Positions 20,444 to 31,016 of a DNA stretch of 64,000 nt are shown one piece after another. A model generated the notes under the pieces. The model searched no databases. It saw nothing but the letters and a program-made list of their open reading frames with translations, and was not told the DNA's origin. The stretch's first letter is position 1. Each line of letters opens with the position of its first letter. Made by a program: the position numbers and the translations under genes. The stretch comes from Immersiella caudata (taxonomy: Eukaryota > Ascomycota > Sordariomycetes > Sordariales > Lasiosphaeriaceae), in contig JAULSU010000001.1 of assembly GCA_030512335.1 (NCBI GenBank), positions 1,922,001 to 1,986,000 of the forward strand. Direction: 5' to 3'.

Positions 20444-23400
20444 GAAGGCAGAGTGGGGGAAAGAAAAATTTCAGCGTGCCTTGACACGGGCCGGTACGAA
20501 TAACGTCTGTCCACGACGGTTATGATGCAATGTGACTTCCTGGTTTAGCTGCACTGCGCCGCGTGAGTGAATACGGCATTAATGTTGCTGGGGTCGGTTT
20601 GCAACTTCGCCCAGCATCTGACCAAACACTGGCGCGGAGTCGGCAATCTGATATTCAGCATCAAGAATCTCTTGAGGTCTACTCGAGGTACCACTGAGCT
20701 CCTGCATTCCGGGAGGTCCCCGAATTCGAAACAAAGATCCCCGATAGCCGACCGCCCAATCTGAGTTACAACGTGTCTGGGCCTCGCTTGGGAGCAGCCG
20801 GTGAATCGCAGCGGACGGGAAGTGGAGTTAAGGGGGGATCACGGACGTATGTCTTGCGGCTGCAGCTCATGATCGAGCTCTCATCTCGGTGAAATCTATT
20901 GCCTACGGACACAAATATAGGGCCTGGGCAAAGGTGGACCGAGAGGATCAAGCTACTGGTGCACTATATTGTGCGCGGGAGCCGGCGGTTGCGGCGGGAC
21001 TCGCTTTCTCTAGCCGCCGGAGACGCTGCATGAGCTTGGCCTGCAATGTACAGGCCTCTTGGAGAACCTCAGATCCACTACCTAGCGCGGTTGCGTTTGT
21101 TGTGAAGGTGTCGACGGCCTCAAAAGTGCATCCCTCCGCTTTCCCGGTGGCCATGGCGCTGGGAGATCCGGTGGCTGAAGAATGGTTTCATGATTACTGA
21201 GGTATTGCAACAACCCTTTGGCTCGGCCCTCTGAGCTGAGTGAAGCCAGTGAACCGGCTGCTTGGCGTCGGTCACACGGCGGATTTCGCCGCTGCTGGAG
21301 GTGCAAGCAACTTCCTTTTGGTCTCTGGAAATGGCAACTACCCCTGTATGTTGTCACGATGGCTTTTCGGCTTTCGGTAGACTGGCGTGATGCCGGAGGA
21401 GACAAACCTCGGCTTCATCCGCCCACGCGACATGCAAAAAGGGGGCCGCTGACGGCTCAGACACTGCCGGACCACGCGCTTCAAACCTCCAAAAAGAATA
21501 AAAAATAAAAATGGAAGGGCGATACCGGCTGAATTGAAGGAAATGAGATCGCCAGAGAGGCCACTTTGCGGGAGACATTCCGTATGACAGCTGGAGCAGT
21601 TCGTAAAGAATAGCACAGGATTGCTGCAGCGCACTGACCTGCGGTGGTGGTCTAGCCCACACCGAGATATCGGTCTCTCCGTGTTGCCGCCCCGAGGTAT
21701 GAAGTGACACAAGCTGTAAGTGGGAGCATCGAACGATCGGTATTCTGAGTTAAGTCTCAGATCTCTTGGTGGCACTGAGCTTGGACGGTGATACCGAATT
21801 TTGGGGGTGTTTTGGGAAGGTCACCAGATTGATATTGCTCCAGGAGAGCAGATGCGTGCCGAAAACTCGGTCCATTTGCCACTGGGTTGGTTGACCGCTC
21901 CGAGACAGGCAAGTCTAGGGAAGGTTTCTGGAAAGGGGCCCCGTCGATGCACACTGGAGGGGCAGCCCCTCTTGCCCCTGGCGGGTGCGGCTCCTCGGCC
22001 ACACTGAGGCGGGACTCAGGAGGCAAATTCCGTGCCGTGGGTTGGGCCAACAAGGGGCGACGGCACGCGCCGTCCAACGCGCCGGCTGTTCAGTCAAAGA
22101 CTCGAGGAAAACAGCAGCGATTTTGCGAGCGGGCCGGGACCGAGACAGCCTGACCCGACTTGTCCTGTCCAACACTTCAAGTGTCGTGAAGGGTATCATA
22201 GAGCGACACCTGTGCACGCACAAGCGCCGAAGCGCTCACAGACCTCGTTCCTGCAGCTGGACCAAATTGTCTGTATGCGCGGCGCTTGCTGGAGATCTCC
22301 TGCGAGCGTGGTGGATGGTAATAATTAGCGGCGCATGCTGCCGCAAAGTCAATGTTTGTCGGGCTCGGCTGGGCGTTTATTATGCATAATCTCGCTGACG
22401 AGCCTTCACAAGACCCGTCTCTCGTGGTGCGTCCCTGAACCTGGCAGGCGAGAGACGCAGTCCTGTCTGAGGAGGAGGCGAGACATTGATGGGGGACGTT
22501 TCGGGCTGTTTGGTGTCCCACGGCAGATGTCCAAAATGCTTGATACTGGGCGCAATTCATGTCTGACGGGTGAGACAGCAGGTGTTCTCAGCTGCCGTGG
22601 CCGCCGTGAATGACATGATGCGAGAGCGTGAGGCTGAAAGGAGAGCAAGTCGAGGCATTGACGAACACCTGATGTTGACAAGCCATGCGGCCGAAAGGAG
22701 GCGAGACAGCCATCTGGCTTTCTTTTTTGGTGTCGATTCTGCAAACGCACAGCTGGAGATCACAGCGCTGGAGATCGGATCAGGGCCCAAAATCTGTCAG
22801 GTTGTGGCACGGACAGCAGCATCCTTGGATGCTTGAGAGGGCGTTGCAGGGTAGTGCTGGGTCTCCACCTTCCCGAAAGCGCACTGAAGAAAAAAAACCC
22901 CACTGAGCACTCTTTTCCAGCTTCTTCAGGTTGGTTATTCTCCCGACTCCCGCTCATATAAGTCGGCGTTGCCCCTTGACTGCATCTTGTAGCCTCCCCG
23001 TCCCTCGTTTCCGCCGCGTCTACACTAGGCTTGAGCATTCAGTGCTGGTAGTCCCAGGTAGAAGAAACGCAGAAGTCTTGGGCCCAAGAGGTATTTCCAC
23101 TTTTTTTGGGACATTTGTGTGTCTCGTCACCCTTCATTATTGTGGCCGGGATCGGGTATTGGCTGCCCCTTGAACGCTGCTGTTCCAGGTTACCTGCGCC
23201 CAACAACGCCCTCGCTTTTTCAACAGCTCCACGCCCCTGGACCAAAGTGTGACGGCCACTAGAACACGGGGTTTTCGTGCGAACCCAAAGCCTGCCCAAC
23301 CCAAACGCCTCGCAGCCAGCTTTAGGATCCCTCGTCATCCCATATCGTCGAGATTGCTGAGATCCACCCAACACAGCTTCTACCCACGGATTCCGACGCT

Positions 23401-23568
23401 AGGTAGGGCTCGGCAGGGCGGGCTCGAATCCCTATAACAGGCATCACGGAGCCATATTGACCCCTCTCCACGCCCTGCCCCTCCTTGTTCGCATTTCGGT
23501 CGCAAAACAGAGCGGGCGGACGACCATCGCACGACGGCCGCACGCAGCAGCGCAAGCACGTCGAAACC
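20444..23568. other. 3.1 kb gene-poor interval
   Basis: No ORF between cap2 and the SDR gene has recognisable domains, splice-supported structure or protein-like composition; the longest is 145 codons (21338-21775, minus). Just upstream of 23569 there is a CATATAAG element near 22956 that may be a TATA-like box. The interval could hold a long promoter or a non-coding transcript. Confidence 0.4.
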
Positions 23569-24891
23569 ATGGCGGAAAAGCCGTCAGTGCTGATTATCGG
23601 TGGCCTCGGGTACATTGGTCGTTTCCTGGCTCTTTACATTCACCAGAACGGCCTAGCATCGGATGTGCGCATCGTCGACAAGGTGCTACCGCAGCTGGCA
23701 TGGCTTGCTCCCGAGTTTGACGAAGCATGCGCTGGGTCCAAGTTCATGCAGGCGGATGCGAGCAGAGAACGTATGGTTTTTCTTCCCGAACTTGCCTCAC
23801 TACCTCGTCCCCCACACTCCTGCCTTCTCGCTGCGCCTGGAGTCCTCCTGCGCTGTTTGGGGGCGGGGGGTTGGGCTTCTGCAGAGTGCTAACAATGCTG
23901 CCTTGTACAGAGGCCCTTGCGCGGATTTTCGACCGACCCGATGACAAGCAGTGGGACTACGTCCTCAACTGCGGCGGTGAGACTCGTTACTCGCAGGAAG
24001 ATGAAGTGTACAAGCTGCGGTCATTAGGCTTGTCGGTAGCTCTCGGCAAGGAGGCTGCCAAACGGGGGATCAAATGTTTCGTCGAGCTCAGCACAGGCAT
24101 GGTGTACAAGCCAGACTCATCGCCGAGCAAAGAACAGGACAAGTTGAAACCCTGGAGCAAGATCGGCTTGTTCAAGTTGCAAGCGGAGGAGGAGCTGGCA
24201 AAGATCGAAGGGTGAGTGCCTCGTGGCAGGCTTTCAACAACTTAGGTCATGACTCTGACAGTGCAGGCTGAACCTCGTCATCGTCCGACTTGCACACGTT
24301 TACGGTCCGTACGCTTCCCAATGGGTCGCGACAGCGCTCTGCTTGGCAAGAGTGTACAAAGCCCTGGGATCAGAAATGAAGTGGCTGTGGACAAAAGACC
24401 TCCGGACGAATACGGTCCACATTCACGACGTCACACGGGCGTTATGGGAGATTGCAGGCTGGTACACCGCCGGCAAGGTAAACTGGGACGAAGAAACCAT
24501 GGGCAAGGTCCCGACATTCAACGTGGTCGACAAGGGGACGACGACCCAAGGCGCGATGGCCGAGATCATCGGCCAAGTGTTCGGCATCGAGACTGGTTTC
24601 CAGGGCCAGCTGATCAGTACCTTCGCAAAGCTGAATTTGGATAGCGTTGTCGATGACGTGAACGATGAGGTATTGGGCCCGTGGGCCGACCTGCTCGAAG
24701 ATGCTGGCATAACGAGACCTGGACCCTTAACTCCGTTCATGGAGAAGGAGCTGCTCAAAGACACAGACTTGAGCATGGACGGGTCAAGGTTGGAGCAAGT
24801 TGTAGGTTTCACATATGAGAAACCTGTAATCTCCAAGGAGTTGGTGGAAGATGTAATTGAGAGTTATAAGAGGATGAAGTGGTGGCCATGA
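23569..24891 (+). CDS. Atypical extended SDR / NAD-dependent epimerase-dehydratase-like protein
   Basis: Exons 23569-23770, 23911-24211 and 24267-24891 give 375 aa. The Rossmann fold starts LIIGGLGYIGRFLALYI (GGxGYIG nucleotide-binding loop), followed by the acidic VRIVDKV after beta-2 and later CFVELSTGMVY. The usual catalytic Tyr-x3-Lys is not evident: the expected place reads SKIGLFKLQAEEEL, with Ile where Tyr would be. The substrate-binding half continues RLAHVYGPYAS, NTVHIHDVTRALW and FNVVDKGTTTQGAMAEI. This resembles a widespread fungal family annotated only as NAD-dependent epimerase/dehydratase. Intron 1 is 140 bp (CTAAC branch), intron 2 is 55 bp (CTGAC branch). The start is the only good ATG before the Rossmann motif, in context AACCATGGCG. 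Confidence 0.82.
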
Positions 24892-25967
24892 ACGAGGGTA
24901 TCAAGATGCGTGGGAAATACTGGGCGGTACTGATGAAGAGCTGTGTACTACTAGGATATCCCGGTTTAATTGCGTTTCAGCGTCGCTGTTGATGGCGGGC
25001 GGTAGTATTGTTACCGGAGAGATTCAAAATAATCCGTTGCGTTGGTCAGGTTGGCGTGCCAGAGAGATGAAAGGACTGAGGTTGCCAAGGAGAGGATGAT
25101 TGTTGACGAGTGGATCGGTTTGCGGGAGCCCCTTTTTAAAAAGGACTGTGGTGCGCCAAACTTCACATGCTTCGGAGCTAAGTGTCACTGCGAGATCATT
25201 ACCCCGCAGCCCCCCGCCAACATGGACAGTCGTCACCCCGGCTGCCAATGCTCGCCAAGGGCTCGAGCTACGAGGAAATCATACCAAAACACCTGGCAAA
25301 ATGTATCCGTGCAGGAGACATTTCCTGCGTGATACCCACGTACGGTACCTCTCGTTTGTGCCCGCCGTCGACGGCCCGGATGGCGGGCGCCGGAACCCGT
25401 GGCGAACTGTCCCCGGGTCCCGTCAGGTCTCGCCAACTGCCCTTCGCGCGTCAAGCCTGGAGCACGAGTTGAGCTCGGTGGGGGCGGCTCGAACGCCCAG
25501 CTTTCCCCGCAAATGCGACCACGGGGCCAACAATGGGGTTCTGCGTCATTCGACGTTCTGCGCCTGCTGCAAAGGGGCTGGCCCCAACGGGGACAAACCC
25601 CATTTCGCACCATCCCTCCCGTTACAGCCTTGACCTTGGAGCGGCTGGCCCTGTTCGGGACTCGAAAAAGTTACCTCGGGAAGATGGAAAGCACGCGCGC
25701 GTGCCCGGGCTTTCGGAGCGTCTCCCGAGCGTGTTCCATTGCGCCCCCGCTGGTGTCCAACCTGCCACAAGCGGACATGAGTACACTCCATCCTCGGGAT
25801 GGGTACTTAAAACAAAGGATTTGCCCGCGCCCCTGACTGGCCGGTATAAGAAAGCTATCATGACCAACCGTTTTTTGCTGTGTCCCTGAACTCAATTTGG
25901 GTCTTTACTCCAACAGCTACCCACATTACCCCACCATCTCCGTCATCCCGATAACATAATCGCCATC
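24892..25967. other. Intergenic tract upstream of the lipocalin-like gene
   Basis: About 1.1 kb with no supported gene. Several overlapping ORFs have shadow-like composition. Confidence 0.45.
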
Positions 25968-26609
25968 ATGGCTGCCCCGCAACCTAAGAACATTGGAAAC
26001 TTGACCGGAAGATGGGTTATGGTACGCGCCCTTGTTGTCGCGCTTTAGAAATGAATTTGTGGCCTAACAGACAAACAGAACAAGACCCAATCCACCCCCG
26101 TTGAGCCGGGCCTTGCTCTTCAGGGCATCGGCTGGGTGACGCGCAAGATGGTCGGCCTCGCCACCGTGACCCTCGACACCAAGCAGTACACCGGCCCGCC
26201 ATCGCCCCCCGGCGAGGGCGCCGAGGTGACGCACATCGAGATTGAGCAGACCGGCACGGGCGGCATGAAGGGGTCGACTGAGAAGCGCTGCCTCGACAAC
26301 ATCTTCCGCGACCACAGTGACTGGCTCTTTGGCTCTGTGCGCGGCCATTCCAGGTGGGTTAAGCCTGAGGAGATTGAGGATGCCTTCCTCAAGTCCTCCG
26401 ACTGGCTCGAGGGCGAGGAGGAGAAGGGTGGGCCGAACGGCGAGACCCATGTGTTCAGCCATGTTGAGAGCGTCGATAGTGACTGGACCGCGACGCAGAT
26501 TTGGGGATTCCAGCTTGTGGGCGGCGAGCGCAAGCATGTTAGACATATTGTTATTGCGAAGGGCGGTGAGCGGGTGGAGCTAAAGCTCATCTATGATTAC
26601 GTCGAGTAG
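25968..26609 (+). CDS. Conserved fungal lipocalin-like protein, unknown function
   Basis: Exons 25968-26021 and 26079-26609 give 194 aa; the 57-bp intron (GTACGC...CTAAC...AAACAG) contains an in-frame stop. The sequence starts NIGNLTGRWVMNKTQS, then GIGWVTRKMVGLATVTL, HIEIEQTGTGGMKGSTEKRCLD, FGSVRGHSRWV and ends TATQIWGFQLV...HIVIAKGGERVELKLIYDY. Alternating strand-like segments with an N-terminal GxW suggest a small beta-barrel of the calycin type. That is inference from pattern. There is no signal peptide, so it is probably cytosolic. I recognise it as a family common in filamentous ascomycetes without established function. Confidence 0.78.
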
Positions 26610-27106
26610 ATGTGTTGAGCTGCGTGTCTTGAGCCGGTAGCGAACAATTGTTAGAATAGCGCGCGTTGCATGACATCAAAGCATAATCCAAGCAACTAGT
26701 CATGGCGATAATGCACGTTTTGTTATGTTTTTCTGTGTCGAGCGGCTGCCCCTGAGCCGTATCATTCGGCGCGAGCAACGCTCACTTGCAGTGCCTAACA
26801 GTCCGACCGCCTATGGGAAGCACATTGCGGTCCTGATCGCAAATCGTTGAGGGTATTTCCGTTTTCCGTCCTATACCGTTTGCCGGTCTCCATCCTCTCA
26901 TGTTGAATGCCCCTGTTGATGTCGTCGTGACGAGAAAAAATGCCCCAGAGGAGTTGAGAAAACACGATGCCGCACCAACGCCGAAATGATGAAATAGCCA
27001 CCCTTTCGTGCACCTCAAACAGACCAAACACGCCCTACACAAGGTAGGTGTGTACCCCGCCTCTTTCCTTGCGCTCTGTCCAACACAGGCCCTCACCGCT
27101 CACCGC
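26610..27106. other. Convergent intergenic tract
   Basis: 3' regions of the lipocalin-like gene and the CBS gene. No supported feature. Confidence 0.5.
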
Positions 27107-27681
27107 CTAAGCCGGTCGCCGCTTGGCGAACTCCTCCAGATCCTGGATGGTCGCGACGCCGAGGACGAAACGCCGGTTTTCGTCGGTGATGACGGCGAAG
27201 TCCTGCTTCTGGCCGTTGGTAGCGGCGCCTGCGAAGAAAGCCTCGAGTTCCTCCAGGGGTGTGTCCATGGTGATGACCTGATACTTTGCGCCGCGACGCC
27301 GGAAGCGGATCATGGCGGTGCGAACTTCATCTTCGGGCTTGACTTTCCCTTGCTCGAGGAGTGCCTGCAGTTGAGGGATGGAGATGTAACCGAGCAAGGC
27401 GCGGGTGGCGCTGTCGACGATGGTGAGGTGGGTATAGTCACGTTCGAAGGCGGACATGAGAGCGAGAGAGATGGAGTCAGAAGGCGTAAGTGACAATGCG
27501 GCGGGAGGGTCGAGGTCTTCAACGGTGGCCTGGCGCCGGGTCTGTTAGTCAGTCTTCATGAGGGTTGAGGTTCTGCCTGGTTGCTTACCCCGCGGTATCT
27601 GGATGCCCACTTCGAGACAAAGGGCTCCGAAAGTGTGCTTTCTTGGGGCTGGGCTGGTTGAGACATTAATATATCGGTCAT
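27107..27681 (-). CDS. CBS-pair domain protein
   Basis: Exons in transcript order, 27681-27589 and 27529-27107, give 171 aa. A short N terminus (MTDILMSQPAQPQ...) leads to KWASRYRG, then after the 59-bp intron ATVEDLDPPAALSL. Two CBS motifs follow: HLTIVDSATRALLGYISIPQLQALL and, later, FAVITDENRRFVLGVATIQDLEEF. Such stand-alone CBS pairs usually bind adenine nucleotides; no ligand can be named here. The acceptor used (CGCCAG) follows a CTAAC branch. A closer CTAACAG at 27542 would add four residues in frame but abuts the branch. A CCAAT box lies 156 bp upstream. Confidence 0.8.
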
Positions 27682-27836
27682 TTTGCAAGAAGGATTGCAG
27701 TTGAACTTTGGCTGTAGTTGAGTGGAGGTGTGCAGTTGGAAAGTCGCAGGAATTGGAGCGGGTGTATAGGTAAGGTCATCCAGGTGAAGACGGGATATGT
27801 CAAAAGAAGCATCTACTGAGGCAAGGCAAACTATGA

Positions 27837-27841
27837 CCAAT
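27837..27841. promoter_or_regulatory. CCAAT box
   Basis: GACCAATCAAA lies 156 bp before the CBS-gene start. It is a typical Hap-complex site by motif and distance only. Confidence 0.35.
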
Positions 27842-28937
27842 CAAAATGTGCCGCTTTAGTGGGGGGTGCTCGCGCTTCAAGGGACTGGGCCCCCTGAACT
27901 CGGGCGCATTCGCAAACACAACGGCTGGTCGCAAGGCCTTATCATATGCTATATACACGTGTTGGAGTTATCAGATTGAACTCAGGCTGGTTTGGATTAT
28001 CGGCTAGCCGACGTCCATTGCGAATTGACGACCCGGGGCCGGCGTAACGTCCCTGGGTACGCAGCCGCGTATTGTGGGTACTCTCAAACCGTATGGGATA
28101 CTGGCCAGCCGCGTATTGTGGGTACTCTCAAACCGTATGGGATACTGGCCAGCCGCGTGGGATGGGATAGAAAAAAGAGAAGTATAACCTTGAAGACTCC
28201 AGAACTGCAACCTAAGTTGGTGATCTTTTCTACGTCCTGGACTTGTGGCCTATTGAGCCGCTCCGGAGGTCAACCGGGGTGGGTCATGCACGACGAATCC
28301 TCAACGGGCTTGGCCCGGGTTTCAACCCGACACCTCCCGCCCTTCATCTCGGAGCAACGAGGCAGCATCAATGAGTGACTCCTCTGAAGAGGTGCAAGCT
28401 GTACAATATCTTCTTTGGACCGTTGCAGAGTGATGTCTTTCAATTGATTCTAGGCCTCAGCCATGCCCACTGCTGCTTCCGATAACGATTATCAGCAGCA
28501 ATGGCCGTGTGACGTCACCAAATGAACCAACCGCGAAACTGGGAAGCCATGACTGGTGTCGCAGTTCGTGCTGCAACCCCAGTTATTACTGGCCGAGAGG
28601 AAGATAGGGCGGCTGGATGATGTATGGGATAGGGACCTTACTAAGGGAAGGAACGGGGGAGGCTCGCAATAAGTCGCAGGCCTGTTACCCGCAGCTCGCA
28701 TTCCAACCCTCTCCCGTTAACTCCGTAAACCCCTCGCAATCATAGGCCCTCTATTAATCCTCTCTTCTTTCTCTGCGCGTCGTATCAATTGACCTTGAGC
28801 CTTTTGGCGCCTCGATTTCCTAATAGTCCGAAAACGCACCCCGAGAGAGCAAACTCCAGATTGGCACTCTGCCTCGCTGACAAGCCCATAGTCGACTCAT
28901 ATTCGACCCCGCGAAGATTTGTCCCGCAGCCCTCAAA
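27842..28937. other. Divergent upstream region CBS gene / phosphate carrier
   Basis: No gene is supported. The interval contains the 44-bp tandem duplication described separately. Its right end is probably the phosphate-carrier promoter and 5'UTR. Confidence 0.45.
28062..28158. repeat. Perfect tandem duplication, 44-bp unit x2 plus 9 bp
   Basis: Copies 28062-28105 and 28106-28149 are identical, followed by the first 9 bases of a third copy. Perfect identity implies a recent slippage or duplication in the region upstream of the phosphate carrier. Confidence 0.9.
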
Positions 28938-30203
28938 ATGATGTTCCCAAGACTAGACACGCTCCAGCAGAGCTTCGGCAACCCCTATCCTTTTGTCCAG
29001 CAACGCGGCAGCTCCAAACCCAATGGACCCACGCCCCTGGAGGCTCGCATGGAGCTGTACCAGGCGTGGTCGGTCGTTGATGACGCCAAGGGGAAAGCAA
29101 AGAAGCTGAGCGATGAAGCAACGAAAGAGTTCAATGCCGCCAGTCGCAAAGCACAGGCTGCTACGGGTGGAATTGAGCTCTACACGGCCAAGTACTATGC
29201 CGCCTGCACCTTTGGTGGCTTGCTTGCTTGTGTAAGTTGCAAGGTTGGAGCTATCTTCAGGAACCATACTGATGGGACGATTGCAGGGATTGACACACAC
29301 TTCTGTTACCCCACTCGATCTCGTCAAGACGCTGCGACAGATCGACTCGAAGCTGTACAAGAGCAACACTCAGGCTTGGTCCACCATCTACCGTGGGAAT
29401 GGCGTCCGGGGTATCTTCACAGGATGGAGCCCCACCTTCTTCGGATACAGCGCCCAAGGCGCGTTCAAGTACGGATGGTATGAATACTTCAAGAAGACAT
29501 ACTCGGATCTGGCCGGCCCCGAGGCGGCGCACAAGAACAAGACGGTGCTCTACTTGTCGGCTTCCGCTTCTGCCGAATTCCTGGCCGATATTGCGCTCTG
29601 TCCCTTTGAATCAGTCAAGGTCCGGATGCAGGCCTCTGTCCCGCCAGTGTATTCCGGCACCTTCGACGGCATCAGCAAGATCGTAGCCAAGGAAGGCTTC
29701 GGTGGTCTATACAAAGGCCTATATCCCTTGTGGGGCCGCCAAATTCCCTACACCATGATGAAGTTCGCATCGTTCGAGACCATCGTCGAACAAATCTACG
29801 CCAAGCTTCCGGGCAGCAAGAACGACTACAGCAAGGCTGCCCAGACGGGAGTCTCGTTCGTCGGAGGCTACCTTGCCGGCATTCTCTGCGCTATCGTCTC
29901 CCACCCTGCCGATGTCATGGTCAGCAAGCTAAACGCGTACCGCAACCCTGGAGAAGCATTTGGAACCGTTACCTCGAGAATCTACAAGGATATCGGCTTT
30001 AGGGGCCTGTGGAACGGTCTCCCTGTCCGTATTGTCATGATTGGCACCCTGACAGGTCTGCAATGGATGATTTACGTGAGTCTAGCCGGGTGCAAACACT
30101 AATCGAGTTCGGTCAGCTAACGCGGGCGCAGGACTATTTCAAGATCTTCATGGGCCTCCCGACAACGGGTGGCCCCGCTCCCCCGGAGAAGGCCCAGAAG
30201 TAG
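28938..30203 (+). CDS. mir1: Mitochondrial phosphate carrier
   Basis: Exons 28938-29231, 29287-30075 and 30132-30203 give 384 aa. The protein imports inorganic phosphate across the inner mitochondrial membrane for ATP synthesis. Three carrier repeats are visible: YYAACTFGGLLACG...PLDLVK, LYLSASASAEFLADIALCPFESVKVRMQ, and GVSFVGGYLAGILCAIVSHPADVMVSKLN, with GLYKGLYPLWGRQIPYTMMKFASFE between repeats two and three, typical of phosphate carriers. An N-terminal extension of about 85 residues is predicted, longer than in yeast Mir1. The first repeat reads PLDLVKTLRQ, with Leu where basic Arg is usual. Introns are 55 and 56 bp. The last exon codes for 23 residues ending in a Pro-rich tail. Confidence 0.93.
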
Positions 30204-31016
30204 GTGTCGAAGTCTGGATGACGAGGCGTTCGGACTAGGCTGCGTTCCTTTTGGCAAGGCAGTTGATGCGTTCGGGTTGCAAGCCGAGAGCTGCAAGGTT
30301 TGTTTGTAAATTGCTTCGAGGAGCTGATTTTCGGCGGAGAGAGTGGCGGTGCTTCATGCTTGTGAGGCCTGCCAAGTTGAAGATCGTATGAACATGTGAA
30401 ATTATACCCAGCCTCAGTAGGGATCGCTTGAGGAACCAGTGATAGGCCGATTGAATGTTTCATGCGTGGGACACCACAGCCTGGTGGTAGGCCACCGAGA
30501 CGGTTGCCGGGCTGAGCACGGAACGCCACCATTCGTCATCGGTCTTGTGTTCGGAGACGGGGACGGGGACGGGCAGCTGCAGTGGGTCAAGCTCCCGCGC
30601 TGCCAAGTTCAGCTCCCTCCCCACTTCCTGCCCCAAGCTGTCCGTCCCTCTGTATACGCGGAAAGAAAAGGCAACTGAGACGCCGATTCTGGCGCTTAAC
30701 CATGCACAGCTGCCATTAAAGTCATTGGTTCTCATTTTATATATTGGCTAGAAATCCCACTCGAATCGACAAGTTCCGAGGTCTTTTCGTTTTCCGAGTC
30801 CTTCGGTTAGCGTGTTTGTGCTCTCGGGCACCAATCTAGAGCTACCCCTCCATCCGTGTCACAGCCCGCATCATTACCTCATTTGAGTTGCCGTCCTGCA
30901 TTCGCATCGCCTACGTAACTCAGATTCCAAGGATTCTATTGAAGGACATGCCTTAAGACCTTCTTTCATTCACACTCATCCGGATAGGAAAGAACAGCCA
31001 AGTGGCAGTCACCAAC
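30204..31016. other. Intergenic tract upstream of the GT28 gene
   Basis: About 0.8 kb. Contains a G-rich GGGGACGGGGACGGG stretch near 30558. No gene is supported. Confidence 0.45.

Noticed and set aside
21338..21775. 145-codon minus ORF in the 20-23 kb interval
   Set aside because: No recognisable motif or splice context.
23400..23460. Possible tRNA T-arm (GGCTCGAATCC)
   Set aside because: No matching acceptor, D or anticodon arms can be drawn around it.
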